Source: Prorocentrum cordatum (taxonomy: Eukaryota > Sar > Dinophyceae > Prorocentrales > Prorocentraceae). From it: a stretch of 64,000 nucleotides of DNA. Positions 22,011 through 32,369 of the stretch are shown here, piece after piece. The position numbers and the translations under genes are program-made. The number at the start of each line of letters is the position of its first letter. Position 1 is the first letter of the stretch. The notes beneath the pieces were generated by a model. It saw only the letters and a list, made by a program, of their open reading frames with translations. It was not told where the DNA came from and searched no databases. Location: assembly GCA_963575745.1 (NCBI GenBank), contig CAUYUJ010005603.1, positions 272,862-336,861 of the forward strand, read 5' to 3'.

Positions 22011-23660
22011 GACCCGTAAATTCGATCCTTCCGCCTCAGAATGCAGGCCCCCAGCATGCCGCATTGTCTTCTCGAAAAATGACCACCCCAAATGCTGCGC
22101 TGGCACGGTGGCGGAACTGCCGGAAGCACCTGGATAGGTCAGATGCCGTCAGTGCTGACATGAAAACATTTGGGATTCGGCCAGGATGCAAGCGGGCATC
22201 GTTCGAGTGATGACGCGAGGCTGAAAAGGATGGGCTTCCCGCCATGTCGGTCGAGGTCGGCAGAGGGGCGGCGCAGAAACAAGCGGTGCAGATAGACAAG
22301 ATCTGGCTGGACGCCGATCAAGCTCCTCCGTACGGGGAGCCGAATTTGTGGAGGATGCGTTTGGCGTGGGGGCCCGAGTGCCGCCTTGAACAATGCAACG
22401 CAGTCGAGCGGAAGGGGACAATTCCCCAGATTGCCTCGCAACACGCGGGGTAGAAAAGCGGTGGCCTTGTGGATGCTACCAGGCATCGATAATGCACCCT
22501 GGTAAGACCCATACAAGCGAGCTCCAGGCTGGGGGCGGGGTTGTCTTTGTCTGGGACCGCTTGGGCCTTCTGGCCAAAATTGGAATGACCCAGCAGACGC
22601 TAGAAGCATGGGCAATCCGTGCCAAGCGCCTGGATGCGTCGCATCGCCAGGAAAGCGAAGTGGCTGGAGACTCAGATTCGGATTTCTGGGGCAGTGTGAT
22701 TAGCCACACTGGGGGCACATGATTAACATACAAATGTCAATCTCGGGCGATCTGCGGCGGAGTGCCGGCCCGATATGGGTGCCTCAAGGCCGCCGCCTTG
22801 ACTAAAGCGGGCGCCTGAAGAACAGGAAGGCGGTCGACCGACGCGACAGAAGCGGCTCCACGTCGGTGGAGACAGGAGAGAGCAAGGGAGAGGGAGGGGT
22901 GGCAAAAATACGAGCTGGCGAACCGAGAGACCCGTACACATCTTTCACATTCCGCTCCCTGATCAGGCAATGCAAACTGCCGAATCAAACAAGAATGTCG
23001 CTGGGCCCTGGGACATGGCTTAGAACTCCATATGTGCACGTATACACAACGCTCAACCCTATGCAAGTCTGCTCCCGCTCGCACCCATCAAGTCCGCCCC
23101 TGGGGCCTATTCACCAAGCGACGGGGAGTCGGGGAACACCACTTCCTAATCACGTGCTGACATCCATTTGCTTGTGTCATGTACTCCCTGTTTGGTATAG
23201 TCAAGAGCCGCCTGTTTGATATAGTTTTCCAACTCATTTACTGGCAGTTCAAATGCCCCCAGTTCAATCTAGTCTGCTTGAACAAGCTCGTGTGGTAGTG
23301 ACGCGCGGTCTGCTCCAGAGAAGCGAAGATGGATGGAAGGGGGCGAAGAACGAGATGCGATGCGATGCGACCACCGTTGCGGACAGCGTCCAGGCCTAGA
23401 GCAGACCAGGTGGGTGAGGCCATGGCCTCTAGGATCTGAAGTGCCTGGATACATGCAACGCGAAACATTTAAAAGGTTAGGAGGAGAAAGAAAGGAGGAG
23501 GAAAACAACAAATCCTTGGTGTCGGTGTCGGCGCGGGTTGGGCGAAGAACGAGAAGCCCGCAGGGAAGGAGAAAGCAGGGAGCGTGGAGTAGAGGAGAAG
23601 AGGGGAAGGGGGCCCACTCAAGGTTCATCCCACGGTCTCTGTTGGAAAGCTGACGAAGGT
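22011..23660. other. no gene recognised
   Basis: Short frames on both strands (for example 22139-22615 minus and 22393-22722 plus) have ordinary composition but no motif I can name. This is the 5' flank of the microsatellite that hosts the retroelement. Confidence 0.4.
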
Positions 23661-23734
23661 TTCCGGAGGAATGTGGAACGGGGCCTCAAACTTCGATGCC
23701 TTCCTTGAGGGCGTCGATGCCGACCCTCCACCTC

Positions 23735-23892
23735 GCTTCCTCCTCCTCCTCCTCGTTCTCCTCGTCCGCCTCCTCCTCCTCCCCCTCCTCCTCCTCCTCC
23801 TCCTCCTCCTCCTCCTCATCAGCATCAGCATCAGCATCAGCATCAGCATCAGCATCAGCATCATCATCATCAGCATCATCATCAGCATCATC

Positions 23893-23953
<61 letters not shown>
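23735..23953. repeat. (CCT)n to (CAGCAT)n to (CAT)n microsatellite, 5' side of the retroelement
   Basis: A CTC/CCT run (~23735-23815) grades into (CAGCAT)n and then an almost pure (CAT)n run ending at 23953, exactly where the retroelement begins. The same trinucleotides in the same strand phase resume at 29198 after the element's tail. Confidence 0.95.
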
Positions 23954-23954
<1 letters not shown>

Positions 23955-23978
23955 AGCCCTGGCCCGAGGTCCCAGGGC

Positions 23979-26900
23979 ATGAGGGCCAGTTCCGCAGCAG
24001 CCCTCATTGTTTGCCTCACATCGGTGCTGCGATGTGCGACCACCCGTATGGAGATTGCGCAATGGAACCCTCTCTCTTTGAGCGACTATGACAGGCGACT
24101 CGAAGTGGCACAACAGCTACGCTTCGCTGATGTGGTGCTGCTTGCAGGTACTACGGTGAAGAAGCAGCGCGATGCACCCACATACCACGACGTTTCCCTC
24201 CACGAGCAGTTCATTATGATCAAGTTTGGATGGCAGGGCCCCAGAGGAGCGATGGTCAACAAATCGTGTGGAGTGGAGATCTGGCTGAATCGGAGACGAT
24301 TTCGACGGGCACAGCTGGTGCACTTCTGGGCAGTCCCCCACGGGTTACAAGGACGACTGGGTGCGGTACGAGTGAGATCAAGCCAACACGACTTCACCTT
24401 TGTGGTCAGCTATTTCCCCCCGGGGTGTACAGACGCCAAGAGTATTCCGAAGTATGAGGCGACGGTCAGGAAGCTGGTCGAACAGTTACAACAGATTACT
24501 GAGGGGACCCCCAATCGATCTACGATGATTGCGGCGACGGATCTAAATGATGGCTTGGGTATTCGGAGTGTCGACGGCATACAGCAGGCAGTGGGCAGCG
24601 AGTGTTTGGGACCTTACGGGCGCAGCATAGAGCATCAGGCGGGCAGCCACTACCGCGACTGGATGGAGCAACGCAACCTTGCAGCGATTACGAGCTGGCA
24701 TCCCTGTGGCCCGACATACTACGGTCACCGCAGCTGCAGCTATATCGATCACATGGTGATCCCCGCTCCTTGGATGTGCCGTGTGAAGCGCTGTGCTGTC
24801 GCGTACTCCCTCACAAGACGGGTGCGCGCGATCCCTAGCGTGGCCGTGCTGGATCACATGATTATTGTTGCGGAGCTGGACTATGAGCTTACTTACAGCG
24901 CGCCTGCCAACCACGGCGCACACTGGGACGACCTCTCATTGGGACGTGCGATGAATGACGAGGAGGGGGCACTCCAGTTCCGAGAGGAGGTGGAGGTGGC
25001 CCTTGCGCAGCAATTACACGAAGACGGGTACCTGGAGGTGGACGCCTGGATGCGCGCTCACACGCTCGAGACAGCCTGGGAGAAAGTGGTGGCGACGATA
25101 CGCACGGCAGCCCAAGCACGGTACAGTACTACACGACAACATCGGCCGCAGTGGTACGTAGAGATAGCGAGAGAAAGGGAGGCGGCGCTGAGGGCTCGCA
25201 CCAGAGCGCGTGACAAGCTCGACGGCGACCTGGACAGCATCCGACGACTGCGACAGTGTACACGACGGTGCAAGCAAGCAAGGATGACCATCCAGAGGGA
25301 ACGACAGAGTGAGCTGAATCGCGAACTGGAGGAGGCACTACGAGGCAATCGAGAAGATCTGGCCTGGAGGATCAGTTTTCAGATGGCAGGCAATGGACTG
25401 GGACCACGGAAGCGGAATTACTACATACTACCTGATGCCAGGCCCGACTTACAAATGTGGACGGAGGACTTGGCACTGAGTGGACGGGAGGGTGGGATGG
25501 AGGCCATTGCTACTACGGCGGGGGAGTTTATTGGTGCAGCGTCCGCCAACGACTACCCATTCTACCCCGAAGTGAACCATTGGGAGCAGGCCAACCGTGA
25601 TCTGGATGGAGTAATTGCGAAGTTATACCACGGTCGACGCCGACGAGCAGCACCACCGTGGTCACTACCGATGGAGGTCTGGAACACTCTTCTCACCTGC
25701 CGCGCGCCCCGACGCACCACCAATGACCAACCAGCTGTGGTGGGTGCTTACCTACAAGAGTGTCTTCTGGCACAACTAGCAGGGGTACGACAACACAATC
25801 GACTCAACGCCTGGTGGAACCTCTCGCAGACGTATCAGGTAAGCGAGCTGAATCACAAACCACGGACGAGGGGGACACGTCTACTACACGGGCTCTGTAG
25901 TTTTGGCAAGGCATGGGTTGGGGCGAGACAGCCTAGGCCTGGACTGACTCCACCACCAGAGGATCATGGCTATGTGAGAGGGCGGTCACGAGTGGGTGCG
26001 TTGACCGTGGGCAATGTGTTGCTATGGCGACTCGGTGCAGCAGGCCTGAGCCACATCACGACCAAGCACGACATGACGAATGCATTCGCCAGCGTCACTC
26101 GCCACCACCTCGACGACGCGGTCCAGCAGCTGCACCAGCCCGAGGATGTGGAGATTATGGTAACACGACATCGGAACACAGCGTGCGTGGTCGATGCGTG
26201 CGATGGCACGGGTGTATTTCAGAATCGAGTGGGTTGTTTCATGGGTGATGCAGACGCGGCCACGAAGTTTCGATTGGCCTTTGAGACGCCGACGGCTGAG
26301 TGGAGGAGAGATCTCTTTCCTACGACGTCGGCCATCGAGCTGATAGCAGGGTGCGCAGTCATCCAGGAAGTGTGCGATCTGGAAGTGAGGAAGTATGCTG
26401 ATGACCTCACATGTACTCATATTGTCCCAGACGCGCGCAGTGCAGCTCGTCGAGTAGAAGTTTCAGATCCGTATCTTGATGCAGCACTGGGACGGGTTGG
26501 CCTCGCCCAGAGCCGTGAGAAAAAAGCTGTCAGCCCGTGTTTCGTGGGCCGAGGGGCTCAGAGGTCTGCAAGGGCCCTGCACTACCACAAGGTCGCCATC
26601 TCGGGGGAGGTCCAGGCGACCCCGGCGTTCTTGGGAGCTCACACGCAGTCTTCGGGGAGGAACGACGAGGAGATCCGAGCTAGATGCGCGGCGATCCGAA
26701 TGGGCTGGCGAGGAATGGGGAAGTTCTGGAAGACCTGTCAGAATTTTAATCGGAGGCGTCTGGTGTTTCGGGCTCGTCTTATAGGAGCGGCGCTGGCGGG
26801 TCTTGAAGCTCGGGTTTTGACAGGGGAGCAGGTCAAGCGCCTTGATTCGGTGGCCACGCGCTATGCTGCTGCGCTGTGCAATGGGGTAGCGGTCTATCGC

Positions 26901-29027
26901 AGGCTGAACGAGGGTGAGGTGGAGGAGGGAGGCGAAGCTGCGGAGGCCAGGTGGAAGGTGACGACGGTGTGTGCGGAAGCCGTGTGGAAGCGCATCGCGA
27001 TAGTACCCCCCAGTGTGGATATTGGTATCCGACGGCTCCGCCACTTTCAAGCTCTCGTCCGCAATCCCCAACGGCATGTTCAGGAGCTCGCTGCAGTTTT
27101 CGGGAAAGTCGCTTTCGAGAACCCAGAGATCCAGACTTTTGCGTGGGCGCCACCGTGTGCCCCGCCCATCGCCCCAAAGGATCGCACGAACCCCTGGGCC
27201 CTGCAGTACAAGAACGACCTGTTTCTTCTTGGGAAGCTTCGAGGGGGCCTGGATGTCCTGGAGACGGTGGGGGACGATCACATGAAGGTTTTCCTGGACG
27301 CAGAACTGAAACGGCGGTTTCTCAAGTTCGATGTAGCGAAGCTCCGCAAGGTCTGGCTTGAGCGCCCCACCATCACTCCCACGAGGCCGTACGAGGATCA
27401 GGAGTGCTTCGAAGGCGGTTTTCTGTGTTCGCTGATCGACGGAGAGGGTCTGGAGTGCAACCGTAGGTTTCGCACAATGGCGGCGATGCGTGCGCATCAG
27501 ACACACACAGGCGGAGGGGAGCACGGAAAACTGAACTTCTTCACGAGATTGACAGTGACGAACCAGTGTCCTTCGTGTTTGTCATCGTTCGCTTGTCGCC
27601 GCACTGCTATCAACCACATCGCTGCTGCCTACAGACATGGACGATGCATTGCTGACTTCTCGGTGTTCAATCATGCTGTCATCGCTCCGCTGCTGTTTGA
27701 GTGCCCCGAGACAGAATGTGGCCAAGACTTCGAGGATCTTCAAGCCCTGCAGCACCACATTCGCACTACTCATCTTCCTCAACCTCGGCCGCATGTCGTG
27801 GATGCAGGGGCTGCCCGAGATAGCCGAGGGCGACGCCGAAGGACGGCCGAGGAAGACGGCCAAGGGAGGGCGCAAGAGCGGCCCCCAGACCGCCAAGGCG
27901 GCCAATGCTGCAGGCAATGGCGGCGGCAACGAGAAGGCGCCGAGGAAGGACACGAAGCTGGTGGACCTCAGCGAGCTCGACGGAGACGAAATAGAGGTGT
28001 CGACCATGCAGAAGTTCTTTCCCGCGATGATGCGCTTGCTGCTGAACCTGGCGCACCGCCAGAGGCAGATCGAGTCGATCGAGCTGAAGACGTTCCTCAT
28101 GTCGTCAGGGCTGCAGCCGGCGGTCAAGGCGCGGGGACGAGTGCGAGCGTGGATTCGCGCCGCCGAGGAGATCCGCGCAGGCAACGACAAGGAGCAGGGC
28201 CCAGTGAAGATCAAGCAGATGGGTACGATATCGGTGGCATGCTTCGCGGGAGTGTTCGAGGGACTGCTGGCAGAGGGAAGCGCGGTGGGCCGCGCGAACC
28301 AGCAACAACTCAGCACTCTGAAGGAAGAGCTGGCGAAGCTGACCGTTCACGAGATGGGCGAAGTAGTGCCGATGGCGAAGCTCTCGGACTGCTACGAGGA
28401 GGGCAAGGTGAAGCTGGTGCTGTCGTTCGGGAGTCGAGTGAACCTGACCCCCGTGCTGGAGGCCCTGGTCCAGGCAGGGGCAGACTACAAACAGGGGATG
28501 GCCCCGATGGGCCACCTAGAGAGGCTGATCCACACGGGCCTGCACGAGCTCGAAGGAGGCATGATGGACTAGGCCGTACACAGATGCCAGGCGCAGGACC
28601 ACTGCACGAGGGGCCAGAGGAGAAACGACGGCGCCAGGATGCCGTGGTGAGAAGGCTTTGTGAGGTTGCACGTGAGGCCCAGGTGACCCTTCCCTCCTCC
28701 TCGCAGATTCCTCCGACTCTCCACCCCTGTGTCCGACAGACTGCCAGTAGGACTCTGGAGACCCCCACCCCCCCCTCTCGGCCTGATAAGCCCCCTCTCA
28801 CCTGCTTCACCTCCACACCTCGGCTCCAGTTGGTACCGCCACGCCCAGTGGAGACCCCAAGACCCGTGCGGCCTCGGAGGCCCCCCACGGCCCCTGGAGC
28901 GCGTGATGTTTCTGGAGGCGCGTCTAGGGACCAGGGTAGAGCCCGACAGGGCTCTAGGTTTTCTGAGCGCTGGAGCCAGGCTGACCAGTCAGCCGTGCTT
29001 CGACTTCTCTCGGGGGCATCGCGGTAA
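23979..29027 (+). CDS. retroelement polyprotein: AP-like endonuclease, reverse transcriptase, C2H2-like zinc fingers (3' part of the frame doubtful)
   Basis: ATG at 23979; an equally good ATG at 24048 starts directly at the endonuclease (MEIAQWNPLSL). Endonuclease residues ~24-305: QWNPLSL, SYFPPG, IAATDLNDG, SCSYIDHMVI and VLDHMIIV are present, but the catalytic Glu position reads LLAGT. Reverse transcriptase: HDMTNAF (residues 697-703, motif A), NRVGCFMGDADAATKF (B), YADD (806-809, C), then a thumb with FWKTC and AALAGLEA. Residues ~1150-1268 hold three Cys/His finger-like segments (RAHQTHTGG; CPSCLSSF...NHIAAAYRH; CPETECGQDF...HHIRTTH). Beyond ~27790 the frame becomes Arg/Gly/Glu-rich and is probably the shadow of the frame starting at 27793, so the true C-terminus is uncertain. 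Confidence 0.8.
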   Translation: MRASSAAALIVCLTSVLRCATTRMEIAQWNPLSLSDYDRRLEVAQQLRFADVVLLAGTTVKKQRDAPTYHDVSLHEQFIMIKFGWQGPRGAMVNKSCGVEIWLNRRRFRRAQLVHFWAVPHGLQGRLGAVRVRSSQHDFTFVVSYFPPGCTDAKSIPKYEATVRKLVEQLQQITEGTPNRSTMIAATDLNDGLGIRSVDGIQQAVGSECLGPYGRSIEHQAGSHYRDWMEQRNLAAITSWHPCGPTYYGHRSCSYIDHMVIPAPWMCRVKRCAVAYSLTRRVRAIPSVAVLDHMIIVAELDYELTYSAPANHGAHWDDLSLGRAMNDEEGALQFREEVEVALAQQLHEDGYLEVDAWMRAHTLETAWEKVVATIRTAAQARYSTTRQHRPQWYVEIAREREAALRARTRARDKLDGDLDSIRRLRQCTRRCKQARMTIQRERQSELNRELEEALRGNREDLAWRISFQMAGNGLGPRKRNYYILPDARPDLQMWTEDLALSGREGGMEAIATTAGEFIGAASANDYPFYPEVNHWEQANRDLDGVIAKLYHGRRRRAAPPWSLPMEVWNTLLTCRAPRRTTNDQPAVVGAYLQECLLAQLAGVRQHNRLNAWWNLSQTYQVSELNHKPRTRGTRLLHGLCSFGKAWVGARQPRPGLTPPPEDHGYVRGRSRVGALTVGNVLLWRLGAAGLSHITTKHDMTNAFASVTRHHLDDAVQQLHQPEDVEIMVTRHRNTACVVDACDGTGVFQNRVGCFMGDADAATKFRLAFETPTAEWRRDLFPTTSAIELIAGCAVIQEVCDLEVRKYADDLTCTHIVPDARSAARRVEVSDPYLDAALGRVGLAQSREKKAVSPCFVGRGAQRSARALHYHKVAISGEVQATPAFLGAHTQSSGRNDEEIRARCAAIRMGWRGMGKFWKTCQNFNRRRLVFRARLIGAALAGLEARVLTGEQVKRLDSVATRYAAALCNGVAVYRRLNEGEVEEGGEAAEARWKVTTVCAEAVWKRIAIVPPSVDIGIRRLRHFQALVRNPQRHVQELAAVFGKVAFENPEIQTFAWAPPCAPPIAPKDRTNPWALQYKNDLFLLGKLRGGLDVLETVGDDHMKVFLDAELKRRFLKFDVAKLRKVWLERPTITPTRPYEDQECFEGGFLCSLIDGEGLECNRRFRTMAAMRAHQTHTGGGEHGKLNFFTRLTVTNQCPSCLSSFACRRTAINHIAAAYRHGRCIADFSVFNHAVIAPLLFECPETECGQDFEDLQALQHHIRTTHLPQPRPHVVDAGAARDSRGRRRRTAEEDGQGRAQERPPDRQGGQCCRQWRRQREGAEEGHEAGGPQRARRRRNRGVDHAEVLSRDDALAAEPGAPPEADRVDRAEDVPHVVRAAAGGQGAGTSASVDSRRRGDPRRQRQGAGPSEDQADGYDIGGMLRGSVRGTAGRGKRGGPREPATTQHSEGRAGEADRSRDGRSSADGEALGLLRGGQGEAGAVVRESSEPDPRAGGPGPGRGRLQTGDGPDGPPREADPHGPARARRRHDGLGRTQMPGAGPLHEGPEEKRRRQDAVVRRLCEVAREAQVTLPSSSQIPPTLHPCVRQTASRTLETPTPPSRPDKPPLTCFTSTPRLQLVPPRPVETPRPVRPRRPPTAPGARDVSGGASRDQGRARQGSRFSERWSQADQSAVLRLLSGASR
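27793..28572 (+). CDS. second retroelement ORF in a different phase, function unknown
   Basis: The frame starting at the ATG at 27793 (MSWMQGLPEIAEGDAEGRPR) encodes 259 residues and ends at 28572. It has a basic Gly/Lys/Ala N-terminus, then a balanced helical body (DLSELDGDEIEV, MQKFFPAMMRLLLNLAHRQR, MGTISVACFAGVFEGLLAEG, LTPVLEALVQAGADYKQGM). The overlapping phase of the long frame is low-complexity Arg/Gly/Glu here, so this is the likelier coding phase. It starts a few codons after the last zinc finger, so it could be reached by re-initiation or programmed frameshifting, or be made from its own RNA. No enzyme motif is seen; a nucleic-acid-binding or assembly role is a guess. Confidence 0.65.
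   Translation: MSWMQGLPEIAEGDAEGRPRKTAKGGRKSGPQTAKAANAAGNGGGNEKAPRKDTKLVDLSELDGDEIEVSTMQKFFPAMMRLLLNLAHRQRQIESIELKTFLMSSGLQPAVKARGRVRAWIRAAEEIRAGNDKEQGPVKIKQMGTISVACFAGVFEGLLAEGSAVGRANQQQLSTLKEELAKLTVHEMGEVVPMAKLSDCYEEGKVKLVLSFGSRVNLTPVLEALVQAGADYKQGMAPMGHLERLIHTGLHELEGGMMD
28584..29027 (+). CDS. possible third retroelement ORF, Pro/Arg-rich
   Basis: Eleven bases after the stop of the previous ORF an ATG at 28584 (MPGAGPLHEGPEEKRRRQDA) opens 147 codons in the same phase as the polymerase frame. A basic helix (VVRRLCEVAREAQ) is followed by a Pro/Thr/Arg-rich tail ending LRLLSGASR. Composition is again protein-like compared with the shadow region 27793-28572. Either it is a separate small protein or it is the real C-terminus of the long frame after splicing or shifting. 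Confidence 0.4.
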   Translation: MPGAGPLHEGPEEKRRRQDAVVRRLCEVAREAQVTLPSSSQIPPTLHPCVRQTASRTLETPTPPSRPDKPPLTCFTSTPRLQLVPPRPVETPRPVRPRRPPTAPGARDVSGGASRDQGRARQGSRFSERWSQADQSAVLRLLSGASR

Positions 29028-29150
29028 CTACTGAACGTAGTAGTGTGCCGCGAGATGCGTGGTCGCACATCGCATACTTAAGCTCGGGTTTAGCCCGATC
29101 CTAGAGGCGTTCGGGCACGTGGGAGAGACGGGGCCGCCTCCGATGGGTTC
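29028..29150 (+). promoter_or_regulatory. retroelement 3' UTR with short hairpin
   Basis: Between the last stop and the tail lies about 120 nt. It contains a perfect 5-bp stem with a 5-nt loop (TCGGG TTTAG CCCGA, 29084-29098). Non-LTR reverse transcriptases commonly recognise a 3' stem-loop of their own RNA, so this is a candidate recognition structure. That role is inferred. Confidence 0.5.
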
Positions 29151-29196
29151 TAATCTAATCTAATCTAATCTAATCTAATCTAATCTAATCTAATCT

Positions 29197-29200
<4 letters not shown>
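29151..29200 (+). repeat. (TAATC)10 retroelement tail
   Basis: Ten perfect TAATC units end the element in place of poly(A) and run directly into (ATC)n. The last ATC of the tail can be read as either tail or target. Confidence 0.95.
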
Positions 29201-29446
<246 letters not shown>

Positions 29447-30245
29447 CCCTATCCTCCTCCTGTTCCCCCCCCCTGCTGCACCTCCCTCCTTGCTCGCCGC
29501 CGCCTCATCCTGCCAATCCGCCTCCGGAGATACCCTTCGCTCCTCCTGCGTTCTCTTCGTTCCTGCAAAAACGTGGCGGCGACGGCAAGCCGCCTGCTCC
29601 TTGGTGCACTGCGCGTGGTACTTGACGTTCCTATCGCCGAGCTCCAGCTTGCAAACCAGGGAGGCCTCCCGTGCCCGCTAAGAGGATGGAAGGAACATGA
29701 GGGCGATGATGAAAGTGGCGATGGAAGCGCCGAGATGCACAACGTGACTATGCGCGCACATGTTGTACCCCCAACGCACACATGGGAAGGCGCGCTGACG
29801 TTCCCCGAGCAGCGGCAGAAACAACACCAGAGGTCCCTGGAGGCCAGAAAAGAACACGACCCCAAAACATCAAAATCCTTCAGAGGAGATCCTCCTCCTC
29901 ACCCGTCTCTCAGGGGGGGGGGGGCCCGCCTGGGGAACCACGAGCAGCCCTTGCTGCACTCCCCGCCTGCACAGCGCCGCCACGGACTCCGCGTCGCTGT
30001 GGTCTGCCTCGCAGGTGTTGGCAAGATGAGAGATGAAGGATGGTGAACGGAAGGAGGAGGGGGATGGGTGTGGGAAGAGGAGGGGAAGGAGGAGCGAGAA
30101 TTGAGGAAGGGAAAGCAGGGAAACAGTAGAGAGGGACGAGGGACGAGAGGTAATGAGAGGGAAAAGGTAACTGCTGGGAGGATGGTTTGGAAGGGAAGGG
30201 ACGAGCAGGACAATGCACAGGAAACAGGGGGGGAAAACTGGGAGG
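29447..30245. other. no gene recognised
   Basis: Mixed sequence, purine-rich after about 30040. No motif or long repeat was found. Confidence 0.4.
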
Positions 30246-30248
30246 AGT

Positions 30249-30297
30249 AGGAGGAGGAGGAGGAGGAGGAGGAGGAGGAGGAGGAGGAGGAGGAACA
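30249..30297. repeat. (GGA)n microsatellite
   Basis: About 16 uninterrupted AGG units inside a wider purine-rich region (30040-30330). Confidence 0.95.
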
Positions 30298-30769
30298 AGA
30301 CGAGGAAGGAAAGGAACGGGATAAGGAGCGTGATGAGGAATTCGAACAACAACAACAACGAACAGGAGCAGTCCGCAAAGAGATACGCTGCGATATGGCC
30401 AACGCTGTTGTGGATCTTCACCATTATACCGCTTGTGAGTCGGGTTCCTATGCTCTCGGACCATCCGCCAATGTTCCTTCACCTTCTCGCCCGCTACCCC
30501 TGCGCACTTCACATTATCAGCCTCTCTCCAGACCGCGGCAAGCATCCGAATCCCACCAGCCCTTTCGGGCGCGGGTGGTTCAGAGCGTTTCCTCCTCCAC
30601 ATCCCCTTCCTACCTATACTCCCTCCCCAGACTCCCTTCCCTGGACCTGAGCGGGGATGTCGCAACCCATGGGGGCATCTACGAAAGCCTCGGCGAGAAG
30701 TCAACAATCATCAGGGTGAGGGGGCCGCACGGTCACTCAATGTCCGTGGGTGCGTGGCTCAACTGGGAT

Positions 30770-31480
30770 TCCGCGCCCCCCTTCTTCTCCAGATTCCGAC
30801 CGACCGCGCCCCCCGCGCCGCCGGAATGCTGCCCCTCCCCGCCGTCCTGAACTTAGTCCGACCGATCGTGCCCTCCGCGCCCCCCCCACCCCGCGACCCC
30901 CCGCCCCTCAGTTCGATCGACCGCGCCCGCCCGCCCCCCGCTGCCCGACCGCGCCCCCTCGCCCCCTTCCGCCAGCCCCCGCCCCCGTCTCCCAGCCGAC
31001 CGTGCCCCCCCCCATCCCCTTGCGCCCGCGCCCTGCTGTTATTCCGACCGACCGCGCGCCCCCCCGCTGCCGAACCGCGCCCCCCGCCCCCCCCGCCCCC
31101 CCCCCCCCCTTTCCGCTCCCCTTCTTTCATTCCGACCGATCGCGCCCATGCGCCCGGTCCCCGCCGATGCCCGACCGCGCCTCTCCCCGCTGCCCGGCCG
31201 CGGCCCCGCGCCGCCCCCGGCTCCTTGAATCCGCCCCCCCCCCCGTCGACCGCCCCCCCTTGTCCCGATCGGCTGTGTCCGCGCGACCGCCCGCGGCGCC
31301 CCTCCCACTATTCCCGCCGACCGCGCCCCTCCCCGCGGGGCCCGACCGCGGGCCTCCAGCCCCCTCCCTCCCGATCACTTCCCGTTGTTTCGACCGACCG
31401 CGCGCCCCCCCCCTTCCCCCCATAGACCCGCCCCCTCTTCCGACCAACCCCGCCCCCCCCTCCGCGCGCCGCCGCCGGGG
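30770..31480. repeat. C-rich degenerate repeat with CCGACCGACCGCG motif
   Basis: The motif TTCCGACCGACCGCGCCCCC and close variants (CCGATCGCGCC, CCGACCGTGCC) recur roughly every 45-70 bp between C-runs. The minus strand is correspondingly G-run-rich and could form G-quadruplexes. The Pro/Ala/Arg-rich frames of more than 200 codons on both strands here are composition artefacts. Confidence 0.8.
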
Positions 31481-31799
31481 CGGCTTCAGGAGACTCCTCG
31501 AAAGGGTCCCGGGACTGCCGAAGCCCTTCGCGACGCCCGAGGACAACGCCAAAGAACCCCAGATCGACCCGACACGACACCAATAACCCTGACCAGGCAT
31601 TAAGACCCCCCCCCCCCCCTAGGTGATTCTTAGCACTCGTGTTTTTCAATGTTCCAGGCGGGCAGTTTTCGCAGAACGATAAACTCAGCACCCGCCGCAA
31701 ACAGAAAACAAAATCCATCGGTGGCCGCACCAATAAGGCCAAGAGAGGGTGCCGCAACGAATGTCAAGGATCTAGCCCAAATCTCTGTGGACCTCTATC

Positions 31800-32345
31800 C
31801 CTGGTAGGCCCTGCGAAGCCCTGCTTAGCCCTGCTACGCCCTGCGGGCCCGAGGGGCCTTGCTAAGCCCTGCTAAACTTTGCTAGGCCTCGCGAAGCCCT
31901 GCCAAGCCCTGCTACGCCCTGCGCAGGGCCCTGCGAAGCCCTGCTAGTTGAGCCCTGCTAGGCAGGCCCTGCTCAGCACTGCTCAGCGCTGCTACGCCCT
32001 GCTATGGCCTGCTAGACGTGGTCCGAGCTTGGTCCGAGGCAAAGCCCTGCGAAGTCCTGCTAAGCGCTGGTCCGAGCGCCGTCCGAGGCCAAGCCCTGCT
32101 AAGCCCTGCGAAGCCCTGGTAAGCCCTGCTAAGCCCTGCTAGGCCCTGCTAAGCCTTGCTAACCCCTGCTGAGCCCTGCGAAGCCGTGCTAAGCCCTGCT
32201 AAGCCCTGCTCAGCCCTGCTTGGCCTTGCTAGGCCCTGCTAAGCTCTGCTAGGTCCTGCTAAGCCCTGCTGAGCCCTGCTAAGCCTTGCTAAGCCCTGCT
32301 AAGCCCTGCTGGGCGTGGGCCGGAGCGCGGTCCGAGGTTAAGCAC
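31800..32345. repeat. decamer minisatellite (AAGCCCTGCT)n
   Basis: About 50 degenerate copies of AAGCCCTGCT are broken at intervals by blocks with GGTCCGAG (about 32010, 32070, 32320). Eroded decamers reappear at 33065-33125 and 33310-33420, so the original array was longer or has been split. Confidence 0.95.
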
Positions 32346-32369
32346 AGCAAAGCCCTCCTCGCCGTCCTG

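Noticed and set aside
23625-24091. Poly-His, poly-Met and poly-Ile proteins
   Set aside because: They are translations of the (CAT)n microsatellite. The same applies at 29185-29445.
27793-28583. The long retroelement frame as genuine coding sequence over this stretch
   Set aside because: It becomes Arg/Gly/Glu-rich low complexity, while another phase has balanced composition and a clean start and stop. I kept the frame as open but treat this part as a shadow.
30750-31600. Pro/Arg-rich frames of over 200 codons on the plus strand
   Set aside because: They arise from C-rich repeats with few stops; both strands and several phases are open.
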